Of a stretch of DNA of 64,000 nucleotides, positions 8,023-16,800 are shown one piece after another (position 1 is the first letter of the stretch; the number at the start of each line of letters is the position of its first letter). A program made the translations under genes and the position numbers. The DNA is from Gracilimonas sp040117685 (lineage in GTDB: Bacteria; Bacteroidota; Rhodothermia; Balneolales; Balneolaceae). Under the pieces are notes generated by a model that was not told the origin of the DNA, made no database searches, and saw nothing but the letters and a program-made list of their open reading frames with translations. The DNA is taken from contig NZ_JBEDYP020000012.1 in the NCBI RefSeq assembly GCF_040117685.2, positions 1 to 64,000 of the forward strand, written 5' to 3'.

Positions 8023-8331
8023 TAATCCAAGGTTATTATTCACACAACCCCCCAAACTTGATAATCCCCTGCTTTTTCGGTAGCCTTTTGTGAGCTTTTG
8101 AGCGTATTGCTTTTTCTTGTAGAGCCAGCTATTTCAGTAGCCTGGTGTTAACTGCAAGTTATAAATCTCCGAATCCGGAGAACATGAAGTCATAGAAATT
8201 CGCAATTTGGGAGCACTTCAACTCAAGCAGATCTTATTATCCTTACTGCTTTGCCTTTCAATGTGTGCCGCCCTGACAACCGCTTATTCATGTAAAAAGC
8301 GAGTCAATTTTAACTTTGTAATAACTACATC
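8023..8331. other. gene-free stretch upstream of the BCCT transporter
   Basis: There is no supported gene in these 309 bases. A 72-codon frame at 8207-8425 runs into the transporter in another frame and is not credible. A small perfect hairpin CTCCG/CGGAG occurs at 8168-8181. TAACTTTG at 8311-8318 matches the TAnnTTTG promoter box but has no clear -33 partner and lies only 14 bases before the ATG at 8332. Osmotic control elements, if any, are not recognisable by eye. Confidence 0.4.
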
Positions 8332-9951
8332 ATGGGAATTCGAGGAGAAGAAAAAGAGCCTGCTAAAAAAACGGGCATTAATAAATATTTTGACATCCAT
8401 AAACCCGTTTTCTGGCCGTCTGTAATACTGATCACCGCAATGATTGCCGCCACCCTCTTACTTGGAGATCAGGCAGAATCATTATTCAGTACCATCCAAT
8501 CCGCAATCACTGATAATGGCGGTTGGTTTTTTGTGATCGCTGTGAATGTGTTCATCATCTTTTCTTTATTCATAGCTTTCAGTCGTTTTGGGAATATTCG
8601 GCTGGGTGGGGAGGACGCCGAACCCGACTTCAGCACCCTTGCCTGGTTTGCCATGTTATTCAGCGCCGGGATGGGAATCGGCATTATGTTTTGGAGTGTG
8701 GCCGAACCGATTTTTCATTACCTATCCCCGCCAATGGCTGACGGCGAAACGGTTGAAGCCGCACAGCAGGCTATGAACCTCACTTACCTGCACTGGGGCT
8801 TTCACGCCTGGGGAATTTATGCGGTCGTGGGATTATCGCTTGGTTTTTTTGCTTTCAACCGCGGGCTGCCCCTTTCTTTCCGCTCGGTATTTTATCCGTT
8901 AATTGGAGATCGCATTAAAGGTTGGATGGGCGATGTGATTGACATTCTTGCTGTTCTGGCCACCTTATTTGGGTTGGCTACATCGCTGGGATTAGGCGTG
9001 CTTCAGGTAAGTGCCGGGCTCGATCATGTATTTGGCTTACCGGATAACATCTACCTGCAGGTCGGGATAATTGTTGCCATTACCGGAGTTGCCACCGTTT
9101 CGGTTGTGCTGGGCATTGACAAAGGCGTTCGCGTACTCAGTGAAATGAATGTCCGAATCGCTGCCTTATTTCTGGTGTTTGTGATTTTGGTTGGCCCTAC
9201 GATTTTCATTTTTGATTCCTTCATCCAAAACTTTGGCGGGTATCTTAATTCTGTTGCCACTTTTAGTTTCTGGACGGAATCATATGCCGGAACCAACTGG
9301 CAGAGTTCATGGACCATCTTCTATTGGGCGTGGTGGATTTCCTGGTCCCCTTATGTAGGAATGTTCATTGCCCGTATTTCGAAAGGACGGTCCGTAAAAG
9401 AATTTGTATTGGGGGTGTTGATTGTTCCCAGCATCATCACTTTTCTTTGGATGTCGGCCTTTGGCGGTACCGCTATCAATCTTGAAATGGCCGGAACCGG
9501 AAATATCGGCGACGCTGTCAATGAAAATGTAGCCACCGCCTTGTTTGTATTTCTTGAACAATTCCCCCTCGAGATGGTGACTTCCATTATTGCCATTGTC
9601 TTGATCCTGAGCTTCTTTGTTACTTCATCCGACTCCGGTTCTTTAGTTATAGATGGCCTTACCAGTGGAGGAAAACTGGATGCTCCTGTAGGTCAGCGTA
9701 TTTTCTGGGCACAAACCGAGGGATTGGTCGCTGCCATCTTATTAGTTGGCGGAGGATTAAGTGCCCTGCAAACAGCTTCCATCAGTACCGGTTTACCGTT
9801 TGCACTCATACTGCTGATTATGTGCTACAGCCTGCACAGGGGGTTGAAGCGTGAGTACAAAGAGAATCAACAAAAAATAAAAGACAAAGAGCGCGACTCG
9901 TACGAAGACCTCGTCAAAGATACCATCAAGAATCAAAAACAAGAGAACTAA
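8332..9951 (+). CDS. BCCT family betaine/choline/carnitine transporter
   Basis: A 539-residue integral membrane protein with about 12 hydrophobic segments. It carries BCCT hallmarks: GMGIGIMFWSVAEPIFHY near residue 120, and the tryptophan-rich signature WAWWISWSPYVGMFIARIS with the following RSVKEF. This family imports betaine, choline, carnitine or similar quaternary amines, usually driven by sodium, and serves osmoprotection in marine bacteria. The C-terminal tail is short and charged (KDKERDSYEDLVKDTIKNQ), as in members where the tail takes part in osmosensing. The exact substrate cannot be read from sequence. It is followed 11 bases later by a universal stress protein gene in the same transcription unit. 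Confidence 0.93.
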   Translation: MGIRGEEKEPAKKTGINKYFDIHKPVFWPSVILITAMIAATLLLGDQAESLFSTIQSAITDNGGWFFVIAVNVFIIFSLFIAFSRFGNIRLGGEDAEPDFSTLAWFAMLFSAGMGIGIMFWSVAEPIFHYLSPPMADGETVEAAQQAMNLTYLHWGFHAWGIYAVVGLSLGFFAFNRGLPLSFRSVFYPLIGDRIKGWMGDVIDILAVLATLFGLATSLGLGVLQVSAGLDHVFGLPDNIYLQVGIIVAITGVATVSVVLGIDKGVRVLSEMNVRIAALFLVFVILVGPTIFIFDSFIQNFGGYLNSVATFSFWTESYAGTNWQSSWTIFYWAWWISWSPYVGMFIARISKGRSVKEFVLGVLIVPSIITFLWMSAFGGTAINLEMAGTGNIGDAVNENVATALFVFLEQFPLEMVTSIIAIVLILSFFVTSSDSGSLVIDGLTSGGKLDAPVGQRIFWAQTEGLVAAILLVGGGLSALQTASISTGLPFALILLIMCYSLHRGLKREYKENQQKIKDKERDSYEDLVKDTIKNQKQEN

Positions 9952-9962
9952 GGAGTATGATT

Positions 9963-10874
9963 ATGAAGAGCTTCGAGCACTGGTTTGTATGCTTAGACTT
10001 ATCCAGGATGGACGATATCCTTACCGGATATACTCATTTCCTGACGTCCGTAATTAAACCCAAGACTATTTCCTTTCTGCATGTAGTTGAATCGGGCACC
10101 GTGGCCCGGGAAATAGCGGAACTGTTTCCGGATATTGAAACCAATCAGGACTTTGAAGATGTAATCAGAGGTGAACTCAATAAAAAGATTGAGGAACACT
10201 TTGGTGATACAGATATTGAGATCCGGCTAATTATAAAAGAGGGCCGCCCTACCGATCAGATTATTGAACTAATGAATACCATGGACCCCGACCTCCTTAT
10301 GATGGGTAAAAAAACAGGATATGTAGGAGAAGGGGTGATTGCCCGCCGTATCGTAAAATATGTTCCGGCTTCCATTTTATTTGTGCCTGAAACCAGCCGT
10401 TATGCCATGAATACCATTCTTGCCCCGGTCGATTTTTCTGCACAGTCGGCCAATGCAGTAAAACTGGCCCGAAATCTGGTAGAGCCACAGAATGGTTCTG
10501 TTCAGGCCCAGCATATCTTTAAGTATCCCTCTCACTTTTTCCCATATATGCCAACCGAGAATGATAAAGACAAAATCAGGGGGCATATAAAAGAGCAAAT
10601 AAAAGAGTTCATTGATGATTATGATATCTCTGCTGACGTCACATTCACTCTTACCTTACACAAAGAAGGACGTATCGGGGATGAGGTGTATGATGAAGCG
10701 GTTCGAAATCAGGCCGACCTGATTATCGTAGGTTCTAAATCGGATAAGAAAATCACCAGTATACTCCGAGACGACTTTACTGATAAAATGACCTACTACT
10801 CATTTGGCATCCCCCTGCTGATCGTAAAGAACAAGGAGAAACATCAGAAATTCCTGAAAACGTTGTTTAGTTAG
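9963..10874 (+). CDS. tandem universal stress protein (two UspA domains)
   Basis: A protein of about 303 residues with two UspA-like halves. The first ends PDLLMMGKKTG and RRIVKYVPASILFVPE. The second starts YAMNTILAPVDFSAQSANAVKLA and ends ADLIIVGSKSDKK and SFGIPLLIVKN. The second domain keeps a partial G-2x-G-9x-G ATP-binding pattern. I chose the ATG at 9963 because AGGAG (9951-9955) is seven bases upstream of it, whereas it is only one base from the ATG at 9957. Its tight position behind the BCCT gene suggests it modulates the transporter or the osmotic stress response; that is inference. Confidence 0.88.
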   Translation: MKSFEHWFVCLDLSRMDDILTGYTHFLTSVIKPKTISFLHVVESGTVAREIAELFPDIETNQDFEDVIRGELNKKIEEHFGDTDIEIRLIIKEGRPTDQIIELMNTMDPDLLMMGKKTGYVGEGVIARRIVKYVPASILFVPETSRYAMNTILAPVDFSAQSANAVKLARNLVEPQNGSVQAQHIFKYPSHFFPYMPTENDKDKIRGHIKEQIKEFIDDYDISADVTFTLTLHKEGRIGDEVYDEAVRNQADLIIVGSKSDKKITSILRDDFTDKMTYYSFGIPLLIVKNKEKHQKFLKTLFS

Positions 10875-10970
10875 GCCTCGAACTTGGCAAGAAAATCCTG
10901 ACGCCGTTGCGTAGTTCAAAAGATCACGGATCAGGTTTGTCCGCAACAATCTCTCTGAGAAAAACAAACA

Positions 10971-10998
10971 TGTCATTCCTCCGAAGGCAGGAATCCAG
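10971..10998. repeat. REP-like palindromic unit
   Basis: TGTCATTCCT, a short CCGA spacer and AGGCAGGAATCCAG form an imperfect palindrome of the kind seen in repeated extragenic elements of many Gram-negative genomes, the type that yields shadow peptides such as WIPAFGGMT on the opposite strand. Only one copy is in the window. It lies in the 274-bp gap between the universal stress protein and yajC, which holds no gene I can support. Confidence 0.45.
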
Positions 10999-11148
10999 TT
11001 ACTAACTACTGCTGAGTAATTAACACCAAGAAGAATTTTCTTTTCAAGGGAATGGCAGTACATCCGGAAAGAGTTTTAAAATCGTCATTGAATACAGGAA
11101 TTCGTATCTTCGTCCCGCAATAATTTAATCGCACATTAATAAACGACT

Positions 11149-11469
11149 ATGCAATTTTTACCACTATTTTTGATGGGTAATCCTGACGACCCAAATGCCG
11201 GCATCATCAACCTGGTGTTTCTCGGCGCCATTTTCCTGGTATTTTACCTATTCATCATCCGCCCGCAAAGTAAACGCCAAAAAGAAATTAAAGAGCAAGT
11301 TGAAGGCATGAAAAAGGGCGACAAAGTTGTTACGTCTTCAGGCATCATCGGTATCGTGGATAAAATCGAAGAAAATGAGTTTCTGCTCGATATCGACAGC
11401 GGCACCAAACTTCGCATGTTGAAGTCGGCCGTAACCGATGTGAATCCTCATAAAAAAGACAAAGACTAA
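11149..11469 (+). CDS. yajC: preprotein translocase subunit YajC
   Basis: A 106-residue single-pass membrane protein. One hydrophobic helix (about residues 20-38, NLVFLGAIFLVFYLFIIRP) is followed by the YajC signature RPQSKRQKE and a basic cytoplasmic domain with GDKVVTSSGIIGIV. YajC associates with SecDF and the SecYEG translocon in protein export. The length is normal. No secDF gene is next to it here; the gene is flanked by a dispersed repeat downstream. Confidence 0.96.
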   Translation: MQFLPLFLMGNPDDPNAGIINLVFLGAIFLVFYLFIIRPQSKRQKEIKEQVEGMKKGDKVVTSSGIIGIVDKIEENEFLLDIDSGTKLRMLKSAVTDVNPHKKDKD

Positions 11470-11478
11470 ACCTGGTAA

Positions 11479-11618
11479 TTTCGACCTTTTTTGTTTTCTT
11501 CTTCAACAAGGAGAAAGACCCGATGTTAAAGAATCAAAGTTGAAATACTATAATAAAGCTTTTTTACGTCCAAGAAAGTCCTCTCCTTGCGAAGGAGAGG
11601 ATTTAGGTGAGGTCGAAG
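11479..11618. repeat. palindromic intergenic repeat, copy B (MITE-like)
   Basis: About 140 bp between yajC and ribBA, bounded by the inverted ends TTTCGACCT (11479-11487) and AGGTCGAAG (11610-11618). The left hairpin CTTCTTC/GAGAAAG is imperfect around AACAAG. The right hairpin CCTCTCCTT, GCG, AAGGAGAGG (11580-11600) is identical to that in copy A at 5793-5813. The middle is AT-rich and unlike copy A. There is no coding capacity, so any movement would depend on a transposase elsewhere. Confidence 0.75.
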
Positions 11619-11671
11619 TTTAGGCCTCGAAATTGTGATTTGAACACTTACCAATTTTCAATCAATAAACC

Positions 11672-12871
11672 ATGAATCAGGATTTTCGTTTTAATACCAT
11701 CCCCGAAGCCATTGAAGACATTAAAAATGGCAAAATGGTCATTGTTGTGGATGATGAAGACCGGGAAAACGAGGGCGACTTCCTGATGGCGGCCGAAATG
11801 GTATCCACCGAGGCTATTAACCTTATGGTAACCCATGGCCGGGGTCTTGTCTGTGCCCCCATCACCAAAGAAAAAGCCGACAAACTGAATCTGCGGCATA
11901 TGGTTCAGGAAGGAGCCGATCCCGATGAGGCGAATTTCACCATTTCTATTGACCATAAAAGGCTGACCACAACCGGTATCTCAGCTGCCGATCGTGCCAA
12001 TACCATTCGGGAGTTGGCCAGCGACGATTCCAAACCGGTTGACTTCCGCCGGCCCGGACATGTATTTCCCCTGCTTGCGGCCGAAGGCGGGGTTCTCCGA
12101 AGAGCCGGCCACACTGAGGCCGCTATCGACCTTGCCCGGCTTGCCGGCTTAAAGCCCGTGGGTATTATCTGTGAAATTATGAAGGAAAACGGCGACATGG
12201 CCCGTGTTCCGGACCTCATCAAGATGGCGGATGAGTTTGAGATGAAGATCATCACCATCAAAGACCTTATTGCTTACCGAAACGAGAATGAGACGCTGGT
12301 TCACGAAGTCATGGATGTGAATCTTCCAACTATGTATGGTGATTTCAGCCTTCGTGCTTTTAAAGAAAAGCTCACCGGCGACATTCACCTGGCCCTTACA
12401 AAGGGTAGCTGGACAAAAGAAGAACCGGTGCTTACCCGTGTTCATTCTTCTGATTTGATCGGAGACATTTTTGGTGCCCGCAATAAAGACACCAGCGAGC
12501 AGCTTCACCAGGCCATGCTACAGGTTGAGCGTGAAGGTACAGGTGTGGTTTTATACATGAACCGAAATCAACGGGGATCGGTACTCGTGAATCAGCTTAA
12601 AACCCTGAAAGCATTACAACAGGGTAAAATGGAAGATAACGAAGAGGGTATATCCCCACGAAGTGATACCCGGGATTATGGTGTCGGTGCACAGATCCTT
12701 CGCTCCCTCGGTATCCGAAAGCTGAAGCTGATGACAAATAATCCCGTGAAGAGGATTGGGATTAAAAGTTTCGGACTGGAGATTGTAGATCAGGTTCCCA
12801 TTGAGCACAACTTTGATTTCTCGACTCAGAAATATCCTTTCGAGAAAGAAGAAGGGAAATCAGATAACTAA
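11672..12871 (+). CDS. ribBA: 3,4-dihydroxy-2-butanone-4-phosphate synthase with degenerate GTP cyclohydrolase II domain (RibBA)
   Basis: A 399-residue two-domain protein of riboflavin synthesis. The N-terminal half (1 to about 203) is an intact DHBP synthase, with DDEDRENEGD (27-36), RAGHTEA (His147) and CEIM (Glu168 region), converting ribulose 5-phosphate to dihydroxybutanone phosphate. The C-terminal half aligns with GTP cyclohydrolase II, but the zinc motif C-(10)-C-x-C is replaced: the three cysteine positions are Asp261, Lys272 and Thr274. The RQEGRGIGL active-site loop reads MNRNQRGSV (296-304). That half is therefore probably inactive as GTP cyclohydrolase, and another enzyme should supply step one. 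The stop overlaps the convergent lspA stop by four bases. Confidence 0.92.
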   Translation: MNQDFRFNTIPEAIEDIKNGKMVIVVDDEDRENEGDFLMAAEMVSTEAINLMVTHGRGLVCAPITKEKADKLNLRHMVQEGADPDEANFTISIDHKRLTTTGISAADRANTIRELASDDSKPVDFRRPGHVFPLLAAEGGVLRRAGHTEAAIDLARLAGLKPVGIICEIMKENGDMARVPDLIKMADEFEMKIITIKDLIAYRNENETLVHEVMDVNLPTMYGDFSLRAFKEKLTGDIHLALTKGSWTKEEPVLTRVHSSDLIGDIFGARNKDTSEQLHQAMLQVEREGTGVVLYMNRNQRGSVLVNQLKTLKALQQGKMEDNEEGISPRSDTRDYGVGAQILRSLGIRKLKLMTNNPVKRIGIKSFGLEIVDQVPIEHNFDFSTQKYPFEKEEGKSDN

Positions 12872-13458
12872 ATAATTCCTTCCTGTTTGGCAGGCTCATC
12901 CATGTTCACATCTTCCAGTTCCTCAGAAGCATCTCCATCCGCATTTTGAGTGATAAAGAATCGCTTGTTGAATATCAGCAGCAGTATGATGGAACAGGAA
13001 ATGGCAATATCGGCCACGTTAAAGATATATGGAAAAACGGTCCAGTCCCCGATCTGAAGAGAGAAGTAAATAAAATCGACCACATGCCCTTCCAGCAATC
13101 CGCCGTAATCCATAATAATACCCATGAATAGCCGGTCGGCTATATTACCGAAAGCTCCCCCTACAATCAGCCCCATACAAACCAGGTAGCCAACGCCGGC
13201 CTGATCCAGGTTACGAAGGATGTAAATCAGAATTCCGCTGACGGCCAGAATAGCTATGGCACTAATGGCAGGCGTAGAGAGTACGTCTATACCCAGAGCC
13301 ATCCCGGGATTCTTAGTGAAATAAAATTGCAGCCATCCCTCTATCAGGACTTTATTTTGCAATTCGGGGGTAGTCCGGATCAGCCATTTCGTAATCTGGT
13401 CAATAACCAGCACAATGACGGCCGGAACCAATAAAGCGAGCAGTTTTTTTCGGGTCAA
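12868..13458 (-). CDS. lspA: lipoprotein signal peptidase (signal peptidase II)
   Basis: A 196-residue membrane aspartic protease that removes signal peptides from prolipoproteins. It has four hydrophobic helices, the DQITKW motif after helix one, NPGMALG, and both catalytic aspartates: Asp128 in GHVVDFIYF (after GNIADRL) and Asp150 in FNVADIAIS. The C-terminal tail (about 30 residues, acidic, from DGDASEEL) is longer than in Escherichia coli LspA. It lies downstream of the DksA-like gene and ileS on the same strand with an 11-bp gap; ileS-lspA linkage is common in bacteria. Several lipoproteins in this window are its likely substrates. Confidence 0.95.
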   Translation of the reverse strand: MTRKKLLALLVPAVIVLVIDQITKWLIRTTPELQNKVLIEGWLQFYFTKNPGMALGIDVLSTPAISAIAILAVSGILIYILRNLDQAGVGYLVCMGLIVGGAFGNIADRLFMGIIMDYGGLLEGHVVDFIYFSLQIGDWTVFPYIFNVADIAISCSIILLLIFNKRFFITQNADGDASEELEDVNMDEPAKQEGII

Positions 13459-13468
13459 ACCGGTTCGA

Positions 13469-13870
13469 TTATCTGCGTTTCAGTTTTGCTTCAATACTCA
13501 ACTGAGTATGAGGCACAGCTTCCAGCCGGCCTTTGGATATCTTCTTGCCGGTTACCTTGCACACGCCATAGGTTTTATTGTCGATGCGCTTGAGGGCATC
13601 ATCCAGATACTTAACAAACTTGCGGGTTCGGTTAAAGAGCATGTAGGTTTTTTCCCGCTCCTGAGCATCCGTGCCGGCATCAGCCATATGGTAGGAGTAG
13701 GCCGATTCATCCGAAGCATTTTCCATGCTTTCACGGAGGGTACGCTGCAGAGCATTCAGCTCTTCTTCAGCTTCTTCCATTTTTTTGACGATAATCTCAC
13801 GGAAGTATCCCAGTTCTTTATCACTGTAGGGAGATACTCTTTCTTCGTTTTTTGTTTCTTTATCTGCCAT
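13469..13870 (-). CDS. TraR/DksA-family protein without zinc cysteines
   Basis: A 133-residue protein with an N-terminal coiled-coil region (EIIVKKMEEAEEELNALQRTL, residues about 25-45) and a DksA-like C-terminal module (IDNKTYGVCKVTGKKISKGRLE, 96-116). Canonical DksA has four zinc cysteines there; only Cys104 remains, and the second, third and fourth are Thr/Ser-type residues. This cysteine-poor form is usual in Bacteroidota. DksA relatives bind the RNA polymerase secondary channel, and that role is inferred here. The frame extends upstream into ileS, but the ATG at 13870 begins the recognisable protein and avoids overlapping ileS. It is placed between ileS and lspA. Confidence 0.88.
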   Translation of the reverse strand: MADKETKNEERVSPYSDKELGYFREIIVKKMEEAEEELNALQRTLRESMENASDESAYSYHMADAGTDAQEREKTYMLFNRTRKFVKYLDDALKRIDNKTYGVCKVTGKKISKGRLEAVPHTQLSIEAKLKRR

Positions 13871-13880
13871 AGCTGCTTGG

Positions 13881-16800
13881 TTATGAATTAATATTTCTTC
13901 GGATGGAGATGGTGCACTCTTCCTCTCCAATTTCCCAGTTCTTGGTAAAGTCTGATACTTCCAGCTCTGAGATTTGAATTTCTTCCGCCAGTGTTTCCTT
14001 CTTAATATAATCACTCATAGAAACAACGGCTTCCTTAATATTATCTGCTCCTGTAAAACCAATGGCAATACGATCAGTGACGTCAAAATTCGCTTCTTTT
14101 CGCATATTTTGCACACGATTTACAAACTCGCGGGCTATACCTTCCTGAACCAGCTCCTCACTGAGATCGGTATCTACAGCCACACTTAAGCCATCTTCAG
14201 TCTCAACGGTCCAGCCCTCAAGTCCGGTACGGATAATCTCAAGCCCTTCAGAATCAATTCGAATAGTTTCGCCTTCTACGTCCAGGTCAATCCATCCATT
14301 TTTTTCGAACTCGGTGATTTCTTCCGTCGTCAGTTCTCCGATTCGGGCGGCAACGGGCTTCATTTTTGGGCCCAGTCTCTTACCCAGAACCGGGTAGTTT
14401 GGTTTCGCTGATTTCCGAACTATTCCGGAATCATCATTCACAAACTGGATATCTTTAACGTTTACCTCTTCTAATATTATGTCGCGAACCGATTCAATAG
14501 CCTGACGCTCACTTTCATCCTTGATAGGAAGGATAATTCGTGAAAGGGGTTGTCGAACATTCATCTCAATTTGGTTTCGCACCCGCAGCACGATGTACGA
14601 AATCAACCGGGCCATTTCCATCTTATGCTCCAGCGCTTTGTTGATCGCTGTCTCTTCCACCGTCGGGAAGAATGCAATATGCACAGACTCTTCATCCTGT
14701 TGAGTAACGCTATTCAGCTTTTGGTACAGCCATTCTCCAATAAACGGAGCAATCGGACTGATTAGCTTACTGAGATTACTCAGGCATTCATATAAGGTCT
14801 GATAAGCCGCCGTTTTGTCCAGCGTATTTCCTTCTTTCCAAAAGCGGCGCCGGTTCCGGCGTACATACCAGTTACTCAATTCTTCCACAAAACTTTCAAG
14901 TTCGCGGGCAGCTTTGGTGGGTTCGTAATCTTCGTAGTATTCTTCAACCAGCTTAACGGTTGAGTTCAGTTTCGAAATCACCCACTTGTCAATTTCGGGG
15001 CGATCCGCAATGGGGATCGCCGTTCCTGAGAACGTAAACCCATCAATATTCGCATACATCGCGAAGAACGAATAGGTATTTACGATGGTATTAAAAAACT
15101 TTCGCTGAACTTCTTTCAGTCCGTCATCACTGAACTTCAGATTCTCCCATGGGGATGAGTTACTCATCATATACCAGCGAACGGTATCAGCTCCGTATTC
15201 CTGAATAACCTCAAAAGGATCTACCGTATTTCCTTTCGACTTACTCATTTTTTCGCCGTTTTCGTCGAGAACAAGCCCGTTGGATACTACATTCTTATAC
15301 GCCTGCTCATTGAACAGCATCGTTCCGAGGGCATGCAGTGTATAGAACCAGCCACGGGTTTGATCCACACCTTCTGCAATAAAGTCGGCCGGGTAGTTGT
15401 AGCTGAATTCATGGTCGTTATCAAAAGGATAGTGCCACTGGGCAAAAGGCATGGCACCGGAATCGAACCAAACATCCAGCAAGTCAGGAATTCGGCGCAT
15501 GGTTCCGCCGTCCGGAGCTTCCCAGGTTAATTCATCAATATATGGTCGGTGCAGGTCTATTTCTGCTTCTTCATCCAGGCCGGCTTTTTCACGAAGCTCA
15601 GCCATACTGCCAATGCATTCCACATACTCCGGATCTTTATCACTCACCCAAATTGGGATCGGTGTTCCCCAATAACGCTGACGGGAAACTGCCCAGTCCA
15701 CATTATTTTCCAGCCAGGTTCCAAAACGACCGGTTCCGGTACTTTCCGGCTTCCAGTTGATTTGCTTGTTTAGCTCCACCATTCGGTCTTTCACTTTGGT
15801 GGTCTCGATAAACCAGGACTCCACCGGGTACGACATCAACGGTGTCCCTTTTCTCCAGTCAAATGGATAGTTGTGGACCATGGTCTCATGTTTGTACATG
15901 AGATTCTTTTCCTTAATCGCCCGGGCAATATCTTTGTCGGCTTCTTTGAACCACTGCCCCTGAAAATCCGGAGCTTTTTCCGTGAATTTACCGTCCCGGT
16001 CAATCGGATTGAACATCGGGATATCAGCTTTTTGGCACGATTCATAGTCATCGGCTCCAAAAGCAGGGGCGGTATGAACCACGCCGGTACCATCTTCAGT
16101 GGTCACATAATCAGCCGGAATCACTCTCCAGGCCTGTGACTTATCATACTCATTGTAAGCAAATTCAAAAACCGGTTCGTAGGTGCGGTGAAGAAGCATA
16201 GACCCTTTCATCTCTTCCTGGATGATATAATCTTCACCCAGAACGTCTTCCACACAATCTTTGGCCATGATGAAAGTCTCATCAAAATGCCCCACCTTCA
16301 CATAATCCAGATTTGGGTTCACGGCCAGTGCCATGTTGGAAACAATGGTCCAGGGGGTGGTGGTCCAGGCCAGGAAGTAGGTATTCTCTTCGCCTTCAAC
16401 CGGAAACTTCACGTAGATAGAAGGGTCCTGTGTTTCCTTATACCCAAGGCTCACCTCGTGCGATGAAAGAACGGTTCCGCTACCCGGTGAGTACCACTGA
16501 ATTTTGTATCCTTTATACACCAGATTCTTTTCGAAGAGCTTATTAAACGCCCACCAAACCGACTCGATATAGTCATTTTCAAAAGTGACATATGGGTTAT
16601 CCTGATCAACCCAATAAGCCATTCGGGAGGTCAATTCGTCCCAAAGATCCTTGTACTTGAGCACACTTTCCCGACACTTGGCATTGTATTTTTCGATGCC
16701 ATATTCCTCAACTTGTGCGCGCCCTTCGAGCCCCAACTCTTTCTCAACTTCAATTTCTACAGGAAGACCGTGAGTATCCCAGCCAGCTTTTCGCTCAACT

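Noticed and set aside
8207..8425. 72-codon frame with a hydrophobic start before the BCCT gene
   Set aside because: It looks briefly like a signal peptide but overlaps the transporter by almost 100 bases in another frame and has no family match.
11470..11671. FMN riboswitch upstream of ribBA
   Set aside because: The conserved RFN element segments are not present; the gap holds the dispersed repeat instead. The ribD upstream region also lacks it.
13415..13891. 158-codon open frame on the + strand
   Set aside because: It lies antisense to the DksA-like gene and lspA end, has no family resemblance, and arises from the coding bias of the opposite strand.
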